Part shown: positions 40,351 through 48,993 of the stretch, one piece after another
How the letters are laid out: the number at the start of each line of letters is the position of its first letter
Position numbering within the stretch: the stretch's first letter is position 1
NCBI RefSeq assembly: GCF_902826655.1
Contig: NZ_CADEFR010000022.1
Coordinates: 1 to 55,055 of the forward strand
Reading direction: 5' to 3'
Length of the DNA stretch: 55,055 bases
Origin: an uncultured Methylibium sp.
Lineage (GTDB): Bacteria; Pseudomonadota; Gammaproteobacteria; Burkholderiales; Burkholderiaceae_C
Made by a program: the position numbers and the translations under genes
Notes under the pieces: generated by a model
Seen by the model: the letters and a program-made list of their open reading frames with translations, nothing else
What the model was told of the DNA's origin: nothing
Databases searched by the model: none

Positions 40351-41871
40351 CTAGCCCTTCCAGCCGACCTGCCGCAAGGCGGCCACGTAGCGGTCGCGGT
40401 GCGCGGGGTTCTTGAACGGATGCCCGATCGCCAGCGTGGCGACCGAGAAGCGCGGCATCTGGCGGCTGCCCTCGGCCAGCGCATCGCGCGCCGCGTCGAG
40501 TTCGCCGCAGCTCGACAGGCAGGCGGCCAGCAGGTAATGGTTGAAGTACCAGTCGGGCCGGTGGGCCACGGCGGTCGCGGCATGCCGGGCCGCGGCCTCG
40601 TGGTCCTCGTCGACGAAGCTCGCGATCGCCAGGCCGAAGTACCACAGGCTCAGGCGCGGATCGGTGGGGCTCGCGGCCATCGCGCGGCGGATCATCGCCG
40701 CACCCTCGACGGTGCGGCCGGAGTAGGCGAGCAGCCGCCCCAGTTCGCCCGAGGCGGCCGCGAACTGCGGATAGAGCTCCAGCGCGCGCCGCTGCTCGTC
40801 GATCGCGCGGTCGATCTGCCCGAAGCCCACCTGCGTGAGCCCGAGCGCGAAGTGCGCGAAGCTGTCGCGATCGTCCTGCGCCACGGCGCGCAGGGCGACG
40901 CGCCGGGCCTCCGTCGCGGCGATCTTGGCGTTGGGAGCCCAGCCGAACCAGGCATCGGTCGCCAGGCTCAGGGCCAGCAGCGACAGGGCCGTCACGTCGT
41001 TCGGTCGCAGCCCGAGTGCACGCTGCAGCAGGAGCTTGGACTCCGCGTTGTGCAGGCATGTGGAGCGCCAGTAGTGCCAGCGAGCCCGCATCAGCAGGTC
41101 CCAGTGCTGCACGTCGCGCGCGTTGCGTCGCGAGGCCAGCAGCTCCTCCCGCTTCAGGTACATCGGCTCGATGCACCCGACGATGTTGGTGGCGATCTCG
41201 TCCTGGACCGCGAACGGGTCGTCGACCGGGCGGTCATAGCGCTCGCCCCACAGCGTTTCGCCGCTGGCGCCGTGGACCAGCTCGGCGCTGACCCGCAAGG
41301 TGGCGCCGGCGCGTCGCACGCTGCCCTTGATGAGGTAGCTGACGCCCAGTGCGGTGCAAAGGTCGACCGCGCCGAGCCCGGAGTCACCACGGCCTCGCGC
41401 GGCCCGATGGGCGATGACGTGCAGCCAGGGGGACCGGGCCAGGTTGGCGACGATGTCGTCGGCCAGGCCGTCGGCGAAGTCGGCCTGGTCGGAACTGCCG
41501 CCGAGGTTCGCGAACGGCAGCACGGCCAGCGAAGGCCGCACGGACGCCGAGCCCGACGGCCCGGCCGCCGAGGCGTCGTGGACCGGCACGGTCCAGCGGT
41601 AGCCGCGCCCATGCACCGTGACGATGGCCGACTCGCCCAGCAGCTTGCGCAACGAGGACACCTGGACCGACAGGTTGTTCTCCTCGACCACGACACCGCT
41701 CCAGGCGCGCTCGAGCAGCTCGGTCTTGGAGACGATGCGGTCGCGGTTCTCCAGCAGCACGGCGAGCAGGTCGAAGGCCCGGGTGCCGAGTGCCAGCGGC
41801 ACCCGGTCGGCGAGCAGCTGGCGCTGCTCGGGCCGCATCTCGAAATGGCCGAAGCGCAGGATTGCGGCCAT
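40351..41871 (-). CDS. Winged-helix (OmpR/ToxR type) regulator fused to TPR repeats
   Basis: A 506-residue protein; the ATG at 41871 follows GGAGGGG. Residues 1-100 are an OmpR/PhoB-like winged helix (LGTRAFDLLAVLLENRDRIV and VQVSSLRKLLGESAIVTVHG). Residues about 115-245 carry the TolB/FlgO-like domain seen in adenylate-cyclase-associated TPR proteins (SLAVLPFANLGGSSDQADFA). The rest is TPR repeats (FGQIDRAIDEQRRALELYPQ). Unlike CadC there is no transmembrane helix, so it is a cytoplasmic regulator. Divergent from the LuxR-type gene at 42152, with a palindrome between. The ligand is unknown. Confidence 0.9.
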   Translation of the reverse strand: MAAILRFGHFEMRPEQRQLLADRVPLALGTRAFDLLAVLLENRDRIVSKTELLERAWSGVVVEENNLSVQVSSLRKLLGESAIVTVHGRGYRWTVPVHDASAAGPSGSASVRPSLAVLPFANLGGSSDQADFADGLADDIVANLARSPWLHVIAHRAARGRGDSGLGAVDLCTALGVSYLIKGSVRRAGATLRVSAELVHGASGETLWGERYDRPVDDPFAVQDEIATNIVGCIEPMYLKREELLASRRNARDVQHWDLLMRARWHYWRSTCLHNAESKLLLQRALGLRPNDVTALSLLALSLATDAWFGWAPNAKIAATEARRVALRAVAQDDRDSFAHFALGLTQVGFGQIDRAIDEQRRALELYPQFAAASGELGRLLAYSGRTVEGAAMIRRAMAASPTDPRLSLWYFGLAIASFVDEDHEAAARHAATAVAHRPDWYFNHYLLAACLSSCGELDAARDALAEGSRQMPRFSVATLAIGHPFKNPAHRDRYVAALRQVGWKG

Positions 41872-41955
41872 GACTACCCCTCCCTGGTTGCCTTGCTCTT
41901 CGCGGTTCTGGCCGCGTTCGTCGCCGGATCCGGCACGGCGCGCGACGACCGCTGC

Positions 41956-41978
41956 TGTCACCAGCGCTCGTGGTGACA
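41956..41978. promoter_or_regulatory. Perfect inverted repeat in the divergent regulator intergenic region
   Basis: TGTCACCA-GCGCTCG-TGGTGACA, perfect 8-base arms, 85 bases from the winged-helix/TPR start. A second weaker dyad, CCTGT-N8-ACAGG (42032-42049), lies nearer the LuxR-type gene. The whole 280-base gap (41872-42151) holds no gene and must contain both promoters. Confidence 0.5.
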
Positions 41979-42151
41979 TGAGACAGAGCGTAGGGGGCGA
42001 AGGACTCGCGATTCCATCCCTCTTCCGCGTGCCTGTCAGGTCTTACAGGTTCGGTCGCGCGACGACAACCTGCACGGAGGTTTCGTGATAGCCGCGCGGG
42101 CCTTCTCGTTTAGGAAGGTTTAGCAAAGCTTGGGGCCGGCAAAGGACCTCC

Positions 42152-43033
42152 ATGGCTCCGACGGAGACAGTGTCGATGCGGCCCGTGGGGTCGAGGGAGT
42201 TCGATGTGCTCGATCCGTGGGATCCCGTCTCGCGAGACGGCGAGGAGGTCGGCGCCTGGCCGGGTTCGATGGGCTTCGCCGAGCCGCTGATCCGCGGCCT
42301 GCTCGACGAACTGGACGAGGGCATCGTCGTCTGCGACGCCGCGCGCCGGCCGGTGCTGGTCAACCGGGCAGCGCAGGCGGAACTGGCCGGCGCGGGCTCC
42401 TTGCGGCTCGAGGGCGGGCGTCTTTCGGCGGCCGATCGGCATCATGCGGCCTTGCTGGACTCGGACCTTCGCGAGGCGGCACGGGGCGGCGGCCGGCGCC
42501 TGCGGGTTCTGCCCGGCAGGAGAGGTCGACTGTTCGTCGCCGTGCTGCCGGCGCTGCGCGACGGCTTGCCGACCGGCCTGGCCTTCGTGCTGATCGGGCG
42601 GCGAGCGCTGTGCCAGGACCTGGCGATCGACCTGCTGGCCGAGACGCACGGCCTCACGCCGTCCGAGCGGCGCGTGCTGCGTGACCTGGTGATCGGCCTC
42701 GAGCCCGCCTGCATCGCGGCGGCCAAGGGCGTCGAGCTGTCGACCGTGCGCACGCAGATCGCTTCCATCCGCGGCAAGCTGGGCGCCGGCAGCATCGACG
42801 ACCTGATTCGCCTGGCGGCCAGGCTGCCTTCGGCGGCGGCGCAGGGCGCGCGGCCGGGGCAGGGTCACCGCGGCAGCCGCGCCGCCCCGATGGCAGCGAC
42901 CCTGGCCGCGTGGATGGCGTCGCCGATCGCGGGTCCGGTGGCGCCGCGGGCCGCCGCCTGCGCGGCGACCTGGGCCGTGTCGACCTCCTGCGCCACGCCG
43001 AGCGCCGCGAGCAGGCGCGCCGCCGGCGCATAG
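42152..43033 (+). CDS. LuxR-type HTH regulator with PAS-like sensor, 3' end overlapping cca
   Basis: A 293-residue protein; ATG at 42152 behind AAAGGA. Residues about 45-145 look like a PAS domain ([20 protein letters not shown]). A LuxR-type helix-turn-helix follows near 168-225 ([20 protein letters not shown], then [20 protein letters not shown]). After it comes a Pro/Ala/Ser-rich tail of about 60 residues encoded antisense to the end of cca, because no stop occurs until TAG at 43031. The tail is probably a lost-stop extension rather than a domain. No quorum-sensing domain or receiver Asp is seen. Divergent from the winged-helix/TPR regulator. Confidence 0.82.
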   Translation: MAPTETVSMRPVGSREFDVLDPWDPVSRDGEEVGAWPGSMGFAEPLIRGLLDELDEGIVVCDAARRPVLVNRAAQAELAGAGSLRLEGGRLSAADRHHAALLDSDLREAARGGGRRLRVLPGRRGRLFVAVLPALRDGLPTGLAFVLIGRRALCQDLAIDLLAETHGLTPSERRVLRDLVIGLEPACIAAAKGVELSTVRTQIASIRGKLGAGSIDDLIRLAARLPSAAAQGARPGQGHRGSRAAPMAATLAAWMASPIAGPVAPRAAACAATWAVSTSCATPSAASRRAAGA

Positions 43034-44082
43034 GGGCGGTCGCTCGTCGCCGGCCCGGCGCGAGCCGCGCACTCGCAGGCCTGCAGCAGCTCGGCAAAGC
43101 GCTGCGGCTTGCGCAGCGCGTCGCAGCGCTCGAGCAAGCGCAGAAGGCCGGAGGCGTCGAGCTCGCCGCAACGATCGACGGCGTCGTGCTCGCGAGCGAC
43201 GACCTGGGCCAGCTCGCGGCAGTCGTTCGGCACGCGCAGGCGCTCGCCGATCTCGTGCAGGGCCGACACGCCGAGCGCGTGCCCGAGGCAGGCGTAACGC
43301 ACGGTGATCGGCGCACCCAGCCCGGCGGCGGCATCGAGCACCGCCATCAGCCCGGCCCAGGCATCGCGGGCGGTCCCCGGCCCGGCCCGCAGCACGGCGA
43401 GCTCGGGCAGCAGCCGCTGCAGTGCGCCACTGCCCTGCAGCACCTCGAACATGCGCGACGGCCGGGCCTCGAGCAGCCCGCGCGCCAGCTCCTGCCAGAC
43501 CCGCTCGGGCACCAGCGCGTCGACCTCGCCCGCTTCGACCATCGCGCGCATCAGCGACAGGGTCTCGGGAGCGATCGCGAAGTCGCTGAAGCGCGCGGCG
43601 AAGCGGGCCAGTCGCAGGATCCGCACGGGGTCCTCGGCGAAGGCCGGCGACACGTGCCGCAGCACGCGTGCCGCGAGGTCTCGGCGTCCGCCATGCGGGT
43701 CCACCAGCGTACCGTCGTCGCGGCGGGCGATGGCGTTGATCGTCAGGTCGCGGCGCGCCAGGTCCTGCTCCAGCGTGACGTCGGGCGCCGCGTGGAAGGC
43801 GAAGCCGTGGTAGCCCGGCCCGGTCTTGCGCTCGGAGCGCGCGAGCGCGTATTCCTCGTGCGTGGCCGGATGCAGGAAGACCGGGAAGTCGCGCCCGACC
43901 GGCAGGAAGCCGGCAGCCCGCATCGCGTCCGGTGTGCTGCCGACGACCACCCAGTCGCGATCGCGCACGGCCAGACCGAGCAGCGCGTCGCGCACCGCAC
44001 CGCCGACCTCGTAGACGGCGGCACCGGCGGGGATCGACGGGTCGTGCTGAGCCCCAGGTTCGGGGGGTGGGCCTTGAGTCAC
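42865..44082 (-). CDS. cca: CCA tRNA nucleotidyltransferase with degenerate HD domain
   Basis: A 405-residue class II CCA-adding enzyme. [10 protein letters not shown] is the nucleotide-binding start, with the DxD metal pair in RDRDWVVVG, then [10 protein letters not shown] and [16 protein letters not shown] for nucleotide and tRNA recognition. It adds or repairs the CCA end of tRNAs. Bacterial relatives of this length carry a C-terminal HD phosphohydrolase domain, but here the HD is HA (H268-A269 in [20 protein letters not shown]) and the following histidine-bearing loop seems deleted, about 20 residues. Polymerase motifs are intact. Overlaps the convergent LuxR-type gene by 169 bases. Confidence 0.94.
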   Translation of the reverse strand: MTQGPPPEPGAQHDPSIPAGAAVYEVGGAVRDALLGLAVRDRDWVVVGSTPDAMRAAGFLPVGRDFPVFLHPATHEEYALARSERKTGPGYHGFAFHAAPDVTLEQDLARRDLTINAIARRDDGTLVDPHGGRRDLAARVLRHVSPAFAEDPVRILRLARFAARFSDFAIAPETLSLMRAMVEAGEVDALVPERVWQELARGLLEARPSRMFEVLQGSGALQRLLPELAVLRAGPGTARDAWAGLMAVLDAAAGLGAPITVRYACLGHALGVSALHEIGERLRVPNDCRELAQVVAREHDAVDRCGELDASGLLRLLERCDALRKPQRFAELLQACECAARAGPATSDRPYAPAARLLAALGVAQEVDTAQVAAQAAARGATGPAIGDAIHAARVAAIGAARLPR

Positions 44083-44168
44083 GGGGTGGGCGGCTGGAGG
44101 GGTGGCAGTTACAACCCCTCGCGCCGACGGGTGCTGGTGCTCGGCGGCATCTTACAAAGAGGTTCTCG

Positions 44169-44615
44169 ATGCGCCTGCGGTCGCTGCTTCGCACGCTTGC
44201 TGTCGTGGTCGGCCTCGCCGGCGCATCGGTCCAGGCGCAGACCCAGGATGTCGCGCTGCAGAACGTGCCGGCCGGCGCCTTCAGCGACACCTACAGCTTC
44301 CTGCTCGGCGGTGATGCCATCGTCAGCGGCGCCCTGTTCACGACCGGCTCCGGTCGCGCGAGCGAACTGCGCTCCACCTCGGCGTCGCTGAACGGCGTGG
44401 CCGACTCCTTCGCCGGCCTCGGCGCGATCGAGATCGGTGGCCGGGGATCGACCCGCTTGTCCGGCCCGCAGCTCGGCGACGGCCAGCGCGCGTCGGCCGG
44501 CTACCCGGGCGCGCTGAGCGTGAGCCCGGTTCCCGAGCCTGGCGCCTACGCGATGATGCTGGCCGGGCTGGGCGCGCTGGCCTTCATGCTGCGGCGCCGC
44601 GCGCCGTCGGCCTGA
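44169..44615 (+). CDS. FxDxF-type PEP-CTERM exported protein
   Basis: A 148-residue protein with ATG at 44169. Signal peptide 1-27 (LLRTLAVVVGLAGASVQAQT). The sorting tail at the end has the three expected parts: VPEPGAY, a hydrophobic helix AMMLAGLGALAFML, and RRRAPSA. Such proteins are processed by exosortase EpsH/XrtA-type enzymes and usually belong to extracellular polysaccharide systems. The mature part has FSDTYSFLL early on, matching the FxDxF PEP-CTERM subfamily. No exosortase is in the window. Confidence 0.9.
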   Translation: MRLRSLLRTLAVVVGLAGASVQAQTQDVALQNVPAGAFSDTYSFLLGGDAIVSGALFTTGSGRASELRSTSASLNGVADSFAGLGAIEIGGRGSTRLSGPQLGDGQRASAGYPGALSVSPVPEPGAYAMMLAGLGALAFMLRRRAPSA

Positions 44616-44676
44616 TCGCTGGATCTGCCGGACCGGAAACGGGCCTGCGGGCCTGTTGTCGTTTCGGCGCCGAGCT

Positions 44677-45381
44677 TCAGCGAGAGCTGCGGTAGGGCTC
44701 CTCGAAGTCGAGGAACTCGCGCTCCTCGAGCGCGTCCTTCACCCAGGCCTGCACGCCGGGCAGGGCATGCACCGCCTCGACATAGGCCGCGATCCGTGGC
44801 GGCACCGGCAGCGCGTAGGTGCGCAGCCGGCTGCAGACCGGCGCGAAGTAGGCGTCGGCGATCGTGAAGCGGCCGAACAGCAAGGGCCCGCCGTGCTGCT
44901 GCAGCAACTCGCTCCACAAGGCGACGATGCGTTCGAGGTCCGTGCCCACGGCCGGCTGCTCGCGCATCAGGCGTGCACCGACCTCCGGCAGCGAGGCCTC
45001 GACATTCATCGGGCAGTGGCTGCGCAGCGCCGGGAAACCGGCGTGCATCTCGGCGCAGACGCTGCGGGCGCGGGCTCGCGCTCGCACGTCGTCCGGCCAC
45101 AGCCGCGCCTGCGGAAACTTCTCGGCCAGGTACTCGGCGATCGCCAGCGTGTCCCAGACGGAGAAGGCGCCATCGCCGTCGCCATCGCCGTCGCCATCGA
45201 TCAGCACCGGCACGCGCCGGGCCGGCGTGTAGGCGGCGAGCTCGCGCTGGAAGCGGCTGTCCGGCGCGAAGCCGTCGAAGCGCAGCAGCACCTCCTCGAA
45301 GGCGATGCCGGCCTGGCGCATCAGCACCCAGGGCCGCATCGACCACGACGAGTAGTTCTTGTTCCCGATCACGAGTTGCAT
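44677..45381 (-). CDS. Glutathione S-transferase with Asp-Gly repeat
   Basis: A 234-residue GST. The ATG at 45381 is chosen because GGAG stands six bases before it; ATG at 45387 is an alternative. The N-terminal thioredoxin-like domain has GNKNYSSWSMRPWVLM (catalytic serine region), RVPVLID (cis-proline) and VWDTLAIAEYLAEKFP; the helical C-terminal domain follows, with FGRFTIADAYFAPV. The loop after VPVLID carries four Asp-Gly pairs (DGDGDGDG) encoded by a microsatellite at 45169-45198; relatives have one or two residues there. Probable role in detoxification; substrate unknown. Confidence 0.92.
   Translation of the reverse strand: MQLVIGNKNYSSWSMRPWVLMRQAGIAFEEVLLRFDGFAPDSRFQRELAAYTPARRVPVLIDGDGDGDGDGAFSVWDTLAIAEYLAEKFPQARLWPDDVRARARARSVCAEMHAGFPALRSHCPMNVEASLPEVGARLMREQPAVGTDLERIVALWSELLQQHGGPLLFGRFTIADAYFAPVCSRLRTYALPVPPRIAAYVEAVHALPGVQAWVKDALEEREFLDFEEPYRSSR
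45169..45198. repeat. In-frame hexanucleotide microsatellite inside the GST gene
   Basis: Five units alternating GCCATC and GCCGTC on the plus strand. They encode the Asp-Gly run of the GST. Unit length is a multiple of three, so slippage would lengthen or shorten the loop without a frameshift. Confidence 0.8.
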
Positions 45382-45469
45382 GCTCATCTCCACAAGGACG
45401 ACGATGCTAGCCCGCGTGCGCAGGTGCCGGCTTGAGTTCGGCGCATCGGATTGATGCGCGGGCGGCCGA

Positions 45470-46423
45470 TCAGCCGCGGCGTGCCAGGGCGCGCCAGCTG
45501 CCCAGCCGGGCCGGGCCGGCCTGCGGGCCGAGATAGGCCGGGGCGACGGCCTCGAGCGCCGCCGGTGCGATGCCCAGCGCGTCGAGCCCGGGCAGCCAGC
45601 CGGTCGCGACGTTGGGCACGCGCATCGAGTCGAGGTTGTCGCCCGACATCAGCGGCTCACCGGGCATCAGGCTCATCAGCGCGGCCTGCACCCGGCCCAG
45701 CGCGTCGGGCAGCGGCAGCACCGGGCGTTCGTTGCCGGCCCAGCGGCCGGCGAGCCGGACGATCTCGGCCAGCGTGTAGGTCGACGGGCCGGCGCACTCG
45801 TAGGTCTGTCCGATGCTCTGCGGCCGCGCCAGGCCGGCCACCAGCGCCGCGGCGACGTCACCGACCCACACCGGCTGGAAACGCGCACCGGATCCGGCCA
45901 GCGGCATGAGCGGAAAGACCCGCTGCAGCTGCGCGAAGAGATTCAGGAAGCGGTCGCCGGCCCCGAAGATCACCGACGGGCGCAGCACCGTCACGTCGAG
46001 CCCCTGCCCGCGCAGTGCCGCCTCGCCGGCGGCCTTGGAGCGCAGGTAGTTCGACGGCGCATCGGCGGCCACGCCGAGCGCGCTGACGTGCAGCAGCCGG
46101 CGCACGCCGACGGCGCGGCAGGCTTCGGCGAGGCGCCGCGGCAGGGCCACGTGCACGCGCTCGAAGTCGGACGCGCTGCCGTGCAGGATCGCCACGAGGT
46201 TGATCACCGCATCGTGGCCCGCCACCAGCGAAGCGAGCTGTGCGTCGTCGTGCAGGTCGGCCTCGATCAGCCGGATCGTCGGCAGCGTCAGCAGCGCCTT
46301 GCCGTGCTGCAGGCGGCGCGTCGGCACCGTGAGCCGGGCCTGGCCGGCGAAGTGCTCGATCAGGCGCTCGCACAGCACCCGGCCGACGAAGCCGGTCCCG
46401 CCGAGGATCAGCAGGTCGCGCAT
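45470..46423 (-). CDS. NDUFA9-like NAD(P)-binding protein (atypical SDR)
   Basis: A 317-residue short-chain dehydrogenase-like protein. The dinucleotide loop is GGTGFVGR at 8-15, with TYECAGPSTYTLAEIVRLAG further on, as in NDUFA9/complex I assembly-type NAD-binding proteins of proteobacteria. The YLRSK (Tyr-x-x-x-Lys) pair is present, so some redox activity is possible. No complex I genes are in the window; a role in quinone or respiratory-chain support is only by family. Ten bases upstream of its start lies the stop of the lytic transglycosylase, same strand. Confidence 0.9.
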   Translation of the reverse strand: MRDLLILGGTGFVGRVLCERLIEHFAGQARLTVPTRRLQHGKALLTLPTIRLIEADLHDDAQLASLVAGHDAVINLVAILHGSASDFERVHVALPRRLAEACRAVGVRRLLHVSALGVAADAPSNYLRSKAAGEAALRGQGLDVTVLRPSVIFGAGDRFLNLFAQLQRVFPLMPLAGSGARFQPVWVGDVAAALVAGLARPQSIGQTYECAGPSTYTLAEIVRLAGRWAGNERPVLPLPDALGRVQAALMSLMPGEPLMSGDNLDSMRVPNVATGWLPGLDALGIAPAALEAVAPAYLGPQAGPARLGSWRALARRG

Positions 46424-46433
46424 CGGCGGCCCG

Positions 46434-48473
46434 TCATGGAAGCTCGCGCTCGGTCGGGCTCAGCGCCGCGCCGCGCGGGCCGATCAGCGCACCGAGCCGC
46501 GCCCGCAAGGACTGCGGTTCGCCGGTCAGCAGCGCAGCGTAGTCGGTCGCGTTGGACAGCACCTTCTTCACGTAGTCGCGCGTCTCGGTGAAGGGGATGT
46601 TCTCGGCCCAGGCGGCCGCGTCGACCTGCGGGCCCTCGCGCCACTTGCGCGGCCGCGACGGGCCGGCGTTGTAGGCGGCCGAGGCCAGCGGCATCGACCC
46701 CTCGAAGCTGTCGAGCACCATCTTCAGGTAGCCGGTGCCCAGCTGCAGGTTGATGCCCTGGTCGGTGATGCGGTCGTGGCTGTAGTCGATGCCCAGCTTG
46801 CGCGCGGTCCACTTCGCGGTCGCCGGCATCAGTTGCATCAGGCCCGAGGCGCCGACCGACGAGCGTGCCGATCCGACGAAGCGCGACTCCTGGCGGATCA
46901 GCCCGTAGACGTAGGCCGGATCGAGTCCGGCGTCCTTCGCGCGGGCCACCACGTCGTCGCGGTAGGGCGTCGGGAAGCGCTGGGCCATGTCGACCTGCTC
47001 GCGCGTGCGCTCGCTGGTGTTGATGCAGCGGTCCCAGACCTCGCGCTCGCAGGCCAGCTGCGCCGCGGCGAGCAGTTCGCGCTCCTTCATGCCGAACAGC
47101 GAGAAGTTCCACTCGCGCACGCCTTCGCTGCGCAGGCCGCCGTCGATCAGCATCAGGGCGCGCTGCAGCCCGGGGTGGCCCGCGGCGGCGGCGCGCTCCT
47201 CGGCCGTCGGCGGCGCCGGCGGCGCCGGCAGCAGCAGCGGCTGCCCGAGCTCCTCGGTCGCCAGCTTGCCGTAGAAGTGCAGCGGGTTGGCGATGGACGC
47301 CATCAGCTCGCGCGACTCGGTGCGCAGCGCATCGCCGTCCTGGCTGCTCGCGGCCAGCGCGGTCAGCGCGCGGGCCTTCCAGTAGACCCAGGCCGGCTCG
47401 CGCTGTTCGGTCGGGCTCATCGCGTTGACCGCCTGCATCACCTGCTGCCAGCGGCCGGCGCCGTTGTTGGCGCGCAGCGCGGCGCGCAGCTTCCAGGCGA
47501 GCGTGTCGTCGGGCAGCACGACGTCGACGCTGGACCGGCGCGGCAGCGCCGCGCGCTGGAAGTGATCGGGCGCGCTGTCCAGCAGCTTCTGCGCCGACTG
47601 CTTGCCGATGCTGGCCCAGACCCAGGCCGCCACGTCGGCGGGCAGGGCGCCGTCCCACTTCTCGCGCATCGCCAGCGCGGTGGCGTCGGGGTCGTTGGCG
47701 GCGCTGCGGATCAATGCCAGCGCCGTCAGTTCGGCGGCCTGGCGGCTGCCGCTGCCGGCCTTGCGCGTGAGGTAGCGCTGCGGCTGTTCGCTCAGGTCTG
47801 CGACCTGCGCGGCGACATCCTCGCCCAGCAGCCCGGCGGCCTGGCGCGCCATGCGCGGGCGGTTGGCCTCGACGGCCAGGCGCAGCTTGCGCCAGACGTC
47901 GTCGCTGCTCAGGCGTCTGGCCTCGAACAGCGTGGTCGCCAGCAGCGCGCAGCCCTCGTCGGCGTCGCGCTGCGCGAGCCAGGCCTTGCGGGCGTCCGGG
48001 CGCACGTCCTCGCCGTCGAGGTGGCGCGTCAGCAGGGCGTAGCAGCTGACCTCGCGGTCGTCGTTGAGCTTGAAGCGCGGGTACTCGACGCGGAAGTTGG
48101 CCCAGTCGCGGCGACGGCCCAGCTCGAGCAGCCAGTCGTTGCGCAGGCGGTCCTCGACGTAGCTGCCGGGCCAGCGCGCGTAGAAGGCGTTCAGGTCGTC
48201 CTGCTGGACCTCGAGGATGCGGTTGCCGATCTCCCAGTAGTCGACCCACAGCGCCAGCGGGTGATTGCCCGCGATCGCCGCGGCGCGCGCCGCGGCGAGG
48301 CGGCTGCGGTCCTTCTTGCGCAGCGCGTCCTGCGCGTCGAGCAGCAGGTCGCCGGTGGCCGACGCGCGCGGCGGGGCCGCGGGCGCGGCGGCGGCGTTCG
48401 CCGCCAGGGTCAGCAGGATCGTCGCGCAGGCCAGCGCGGGCAGGAGGACAGGTCGAGACAGCAGGCGAATCAT
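46434..48473 (-). CDS. Soluble lytic murein transglycosylase
   Basis: A 679-residue Slt70-like enzyme with a signal peptide (residues 1-29, ending NAAAAPAAPP). The large alpha-helical U-shaped domain occupies about 40-490. The SLT catalytic domain at about 505-640 has YGLIRQESRFVGSARSSVGA with the catalytic Glu529, GLMQLMPATAKWTARKLG, and PLASAAYNAGPSRPRKWREG. It cuts the glycan strands of peptidoglycan, leaving anhydro-muramyl ends, in the periplasm. Length and order match E. coli Slt. Directly before the NDUFA9-like gene on the same strand. Confidence 0.94.
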   Translation of the reverse strand: MIRLLSRPVLLPALACATILLTLAANAAAAPAAPPRASATGDLLLDAQDALRKKDRSRLAAARAAAIAGNHPLALWVDYWEIGNRILEVQQDDLNAFYARWPGSYVEDRLRNDWLLELGRRRDWANFRVEYPRFKLNDDREVSCYALLTRHLDGEDVRPDARKAWLAQRDADEGCALLATTLFEARRLSSDDVWRKLRLAVEANRPRMARQAAGLLGEDVAAQVADLSEQPQRYLTRKAGSGSRQAAELTALALIRSAANDPDATALAMREKWDGALPADVAAWVWASIGKQSAQKLLDSAPDHFQRAALPRRSSVDVVLPDDTLAWKLRAALRANNGAGRWQQVMQAVNAMSPTEQREPAWVYWKARALTALAASSQDGDALRTESRELMASIANPLHFYGKLATEELGQPLLLPAPPAPPTAEERAAAAGHPGLQRALMLIDGGLRSEGVREWNFSLFGMKERELLAAAQLACEREVWDRCINTSERTREQVDMAQRFPTPYRDDVVARAKDAGLDPAYVYGLIRQESRFVGSARSSVGASGLMQLMPATAKWTARKLGIDYSHDRITDQGINLQLGTGYLKMVLDSFEGSMPLASAAYNAGPSRPRKWREGPQVDAAAWAENIPFTETRDYVKKVLSNATDYAALLTGEPQSLRARLGALIGPRGAALSPTERELP

Positions 48474-48579
48474 GCCGACAGGCGGGCCGCTGGGGCCGTG
48501 GCGGTGGCTCTGAATTTAACGCAGTTGGCATGACGAGCGGCCAGGTGCGGCATCGGCGGGGCAGGCTCGTCGCGCCCGC

Positions 48580-48609
48580 CTGCAGTTCACGACGCCTCCG
48601 CTGCAGTTC
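48580..48609. promoter_or_regulatory. Direct repeats upstream of small exported protein
   Basis: CTGCAGTTC occurs at 48580-48588 and again at 48601-48609, exactly 21 bases (two helical turns) apart. A TAGAGT -10-like hexamer at 48645-48650 follows, so the pair sits where an activator would bind. The rest of the 217-base gap (48474-48690) has no gene. Confidence 0.4.
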
Positions 48610-48690
48610 GTCGCACGCCGCTCGCGGCGCGGCGAGGCACTGCCTAGAGTTCGCTCCATCGACAACGAAGACCGCCCCAAGGAGCCCACC

Positions 48691-48972
48691 ATGCAACAAC
48701 GTCCGACCCTGACCGTGATTGCCGCCGCGATCGCCGCCTCGGCCGCCACGCTGATGCTGGCCCTGGCTCCGGCCTTTGCGCCGAGCAACAGCCAGGAGAG
48801 CCTGCGCGTCGTCGAGCTGCCGCGCGTGACGGTGACCGCGACCCGCCAGCCGCGGGCCGTCGAGCTGCCGCGCGTCGTGATCCACGCCAAGCGCGACGCT
48901 GCGGCCGACGCGCAGCAACTCGCCGGCGCCCGCGTCGGCCCGCAGCCGCTGATGTCGCGCCAGCCGCGCTGA
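48691..48972 (+). CDS. Small exported protein with internal 16-residue repeat
   Basis: A 93-residue protein, ATG at 48691 behind AAGGAG. The N-terminal hydrophobic segment 8-30 (TVIAAAIAASAATLMLALAP) is a signal peptide or anchor. After it the sequence VELPRV occurs at 41-46 and 57-62, each followed by a short basic stretch (TVTATR, VIHAKR). The DNA repeat is 18 identical bases with a 48-base period (48810, 48858). Family not recognised. The TVTATR segment is like TonB-dependent receptor plug starts but far too short to be one. Convergent with the LysR gene at 48994. Confidence 0.78.
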   Translation: MQQRPTLTVIAAAIAASAATLMLALAPAFAPSNSQESLRVVELPRVTVTATRQPRAVELPRVVIHAKRDAAADAQQLAGARVGPQPLMSRQPR

Positions 48973-48993
48973 CCCGGCGGCTGCCGCTGCGGC

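Noticed and set aside
45169-45198. Tandem repeat as a CRISPR-like array
   Set aside because: Units are only 6 bases with no spacers and lie inside a GST coding frame.
48840-48858. TVTATR motif as the start of a TonB-dependent receptor
   Set aside because: The protein is only 93 residues and ends without plug or barrel; no frameshifted continuation is seen.
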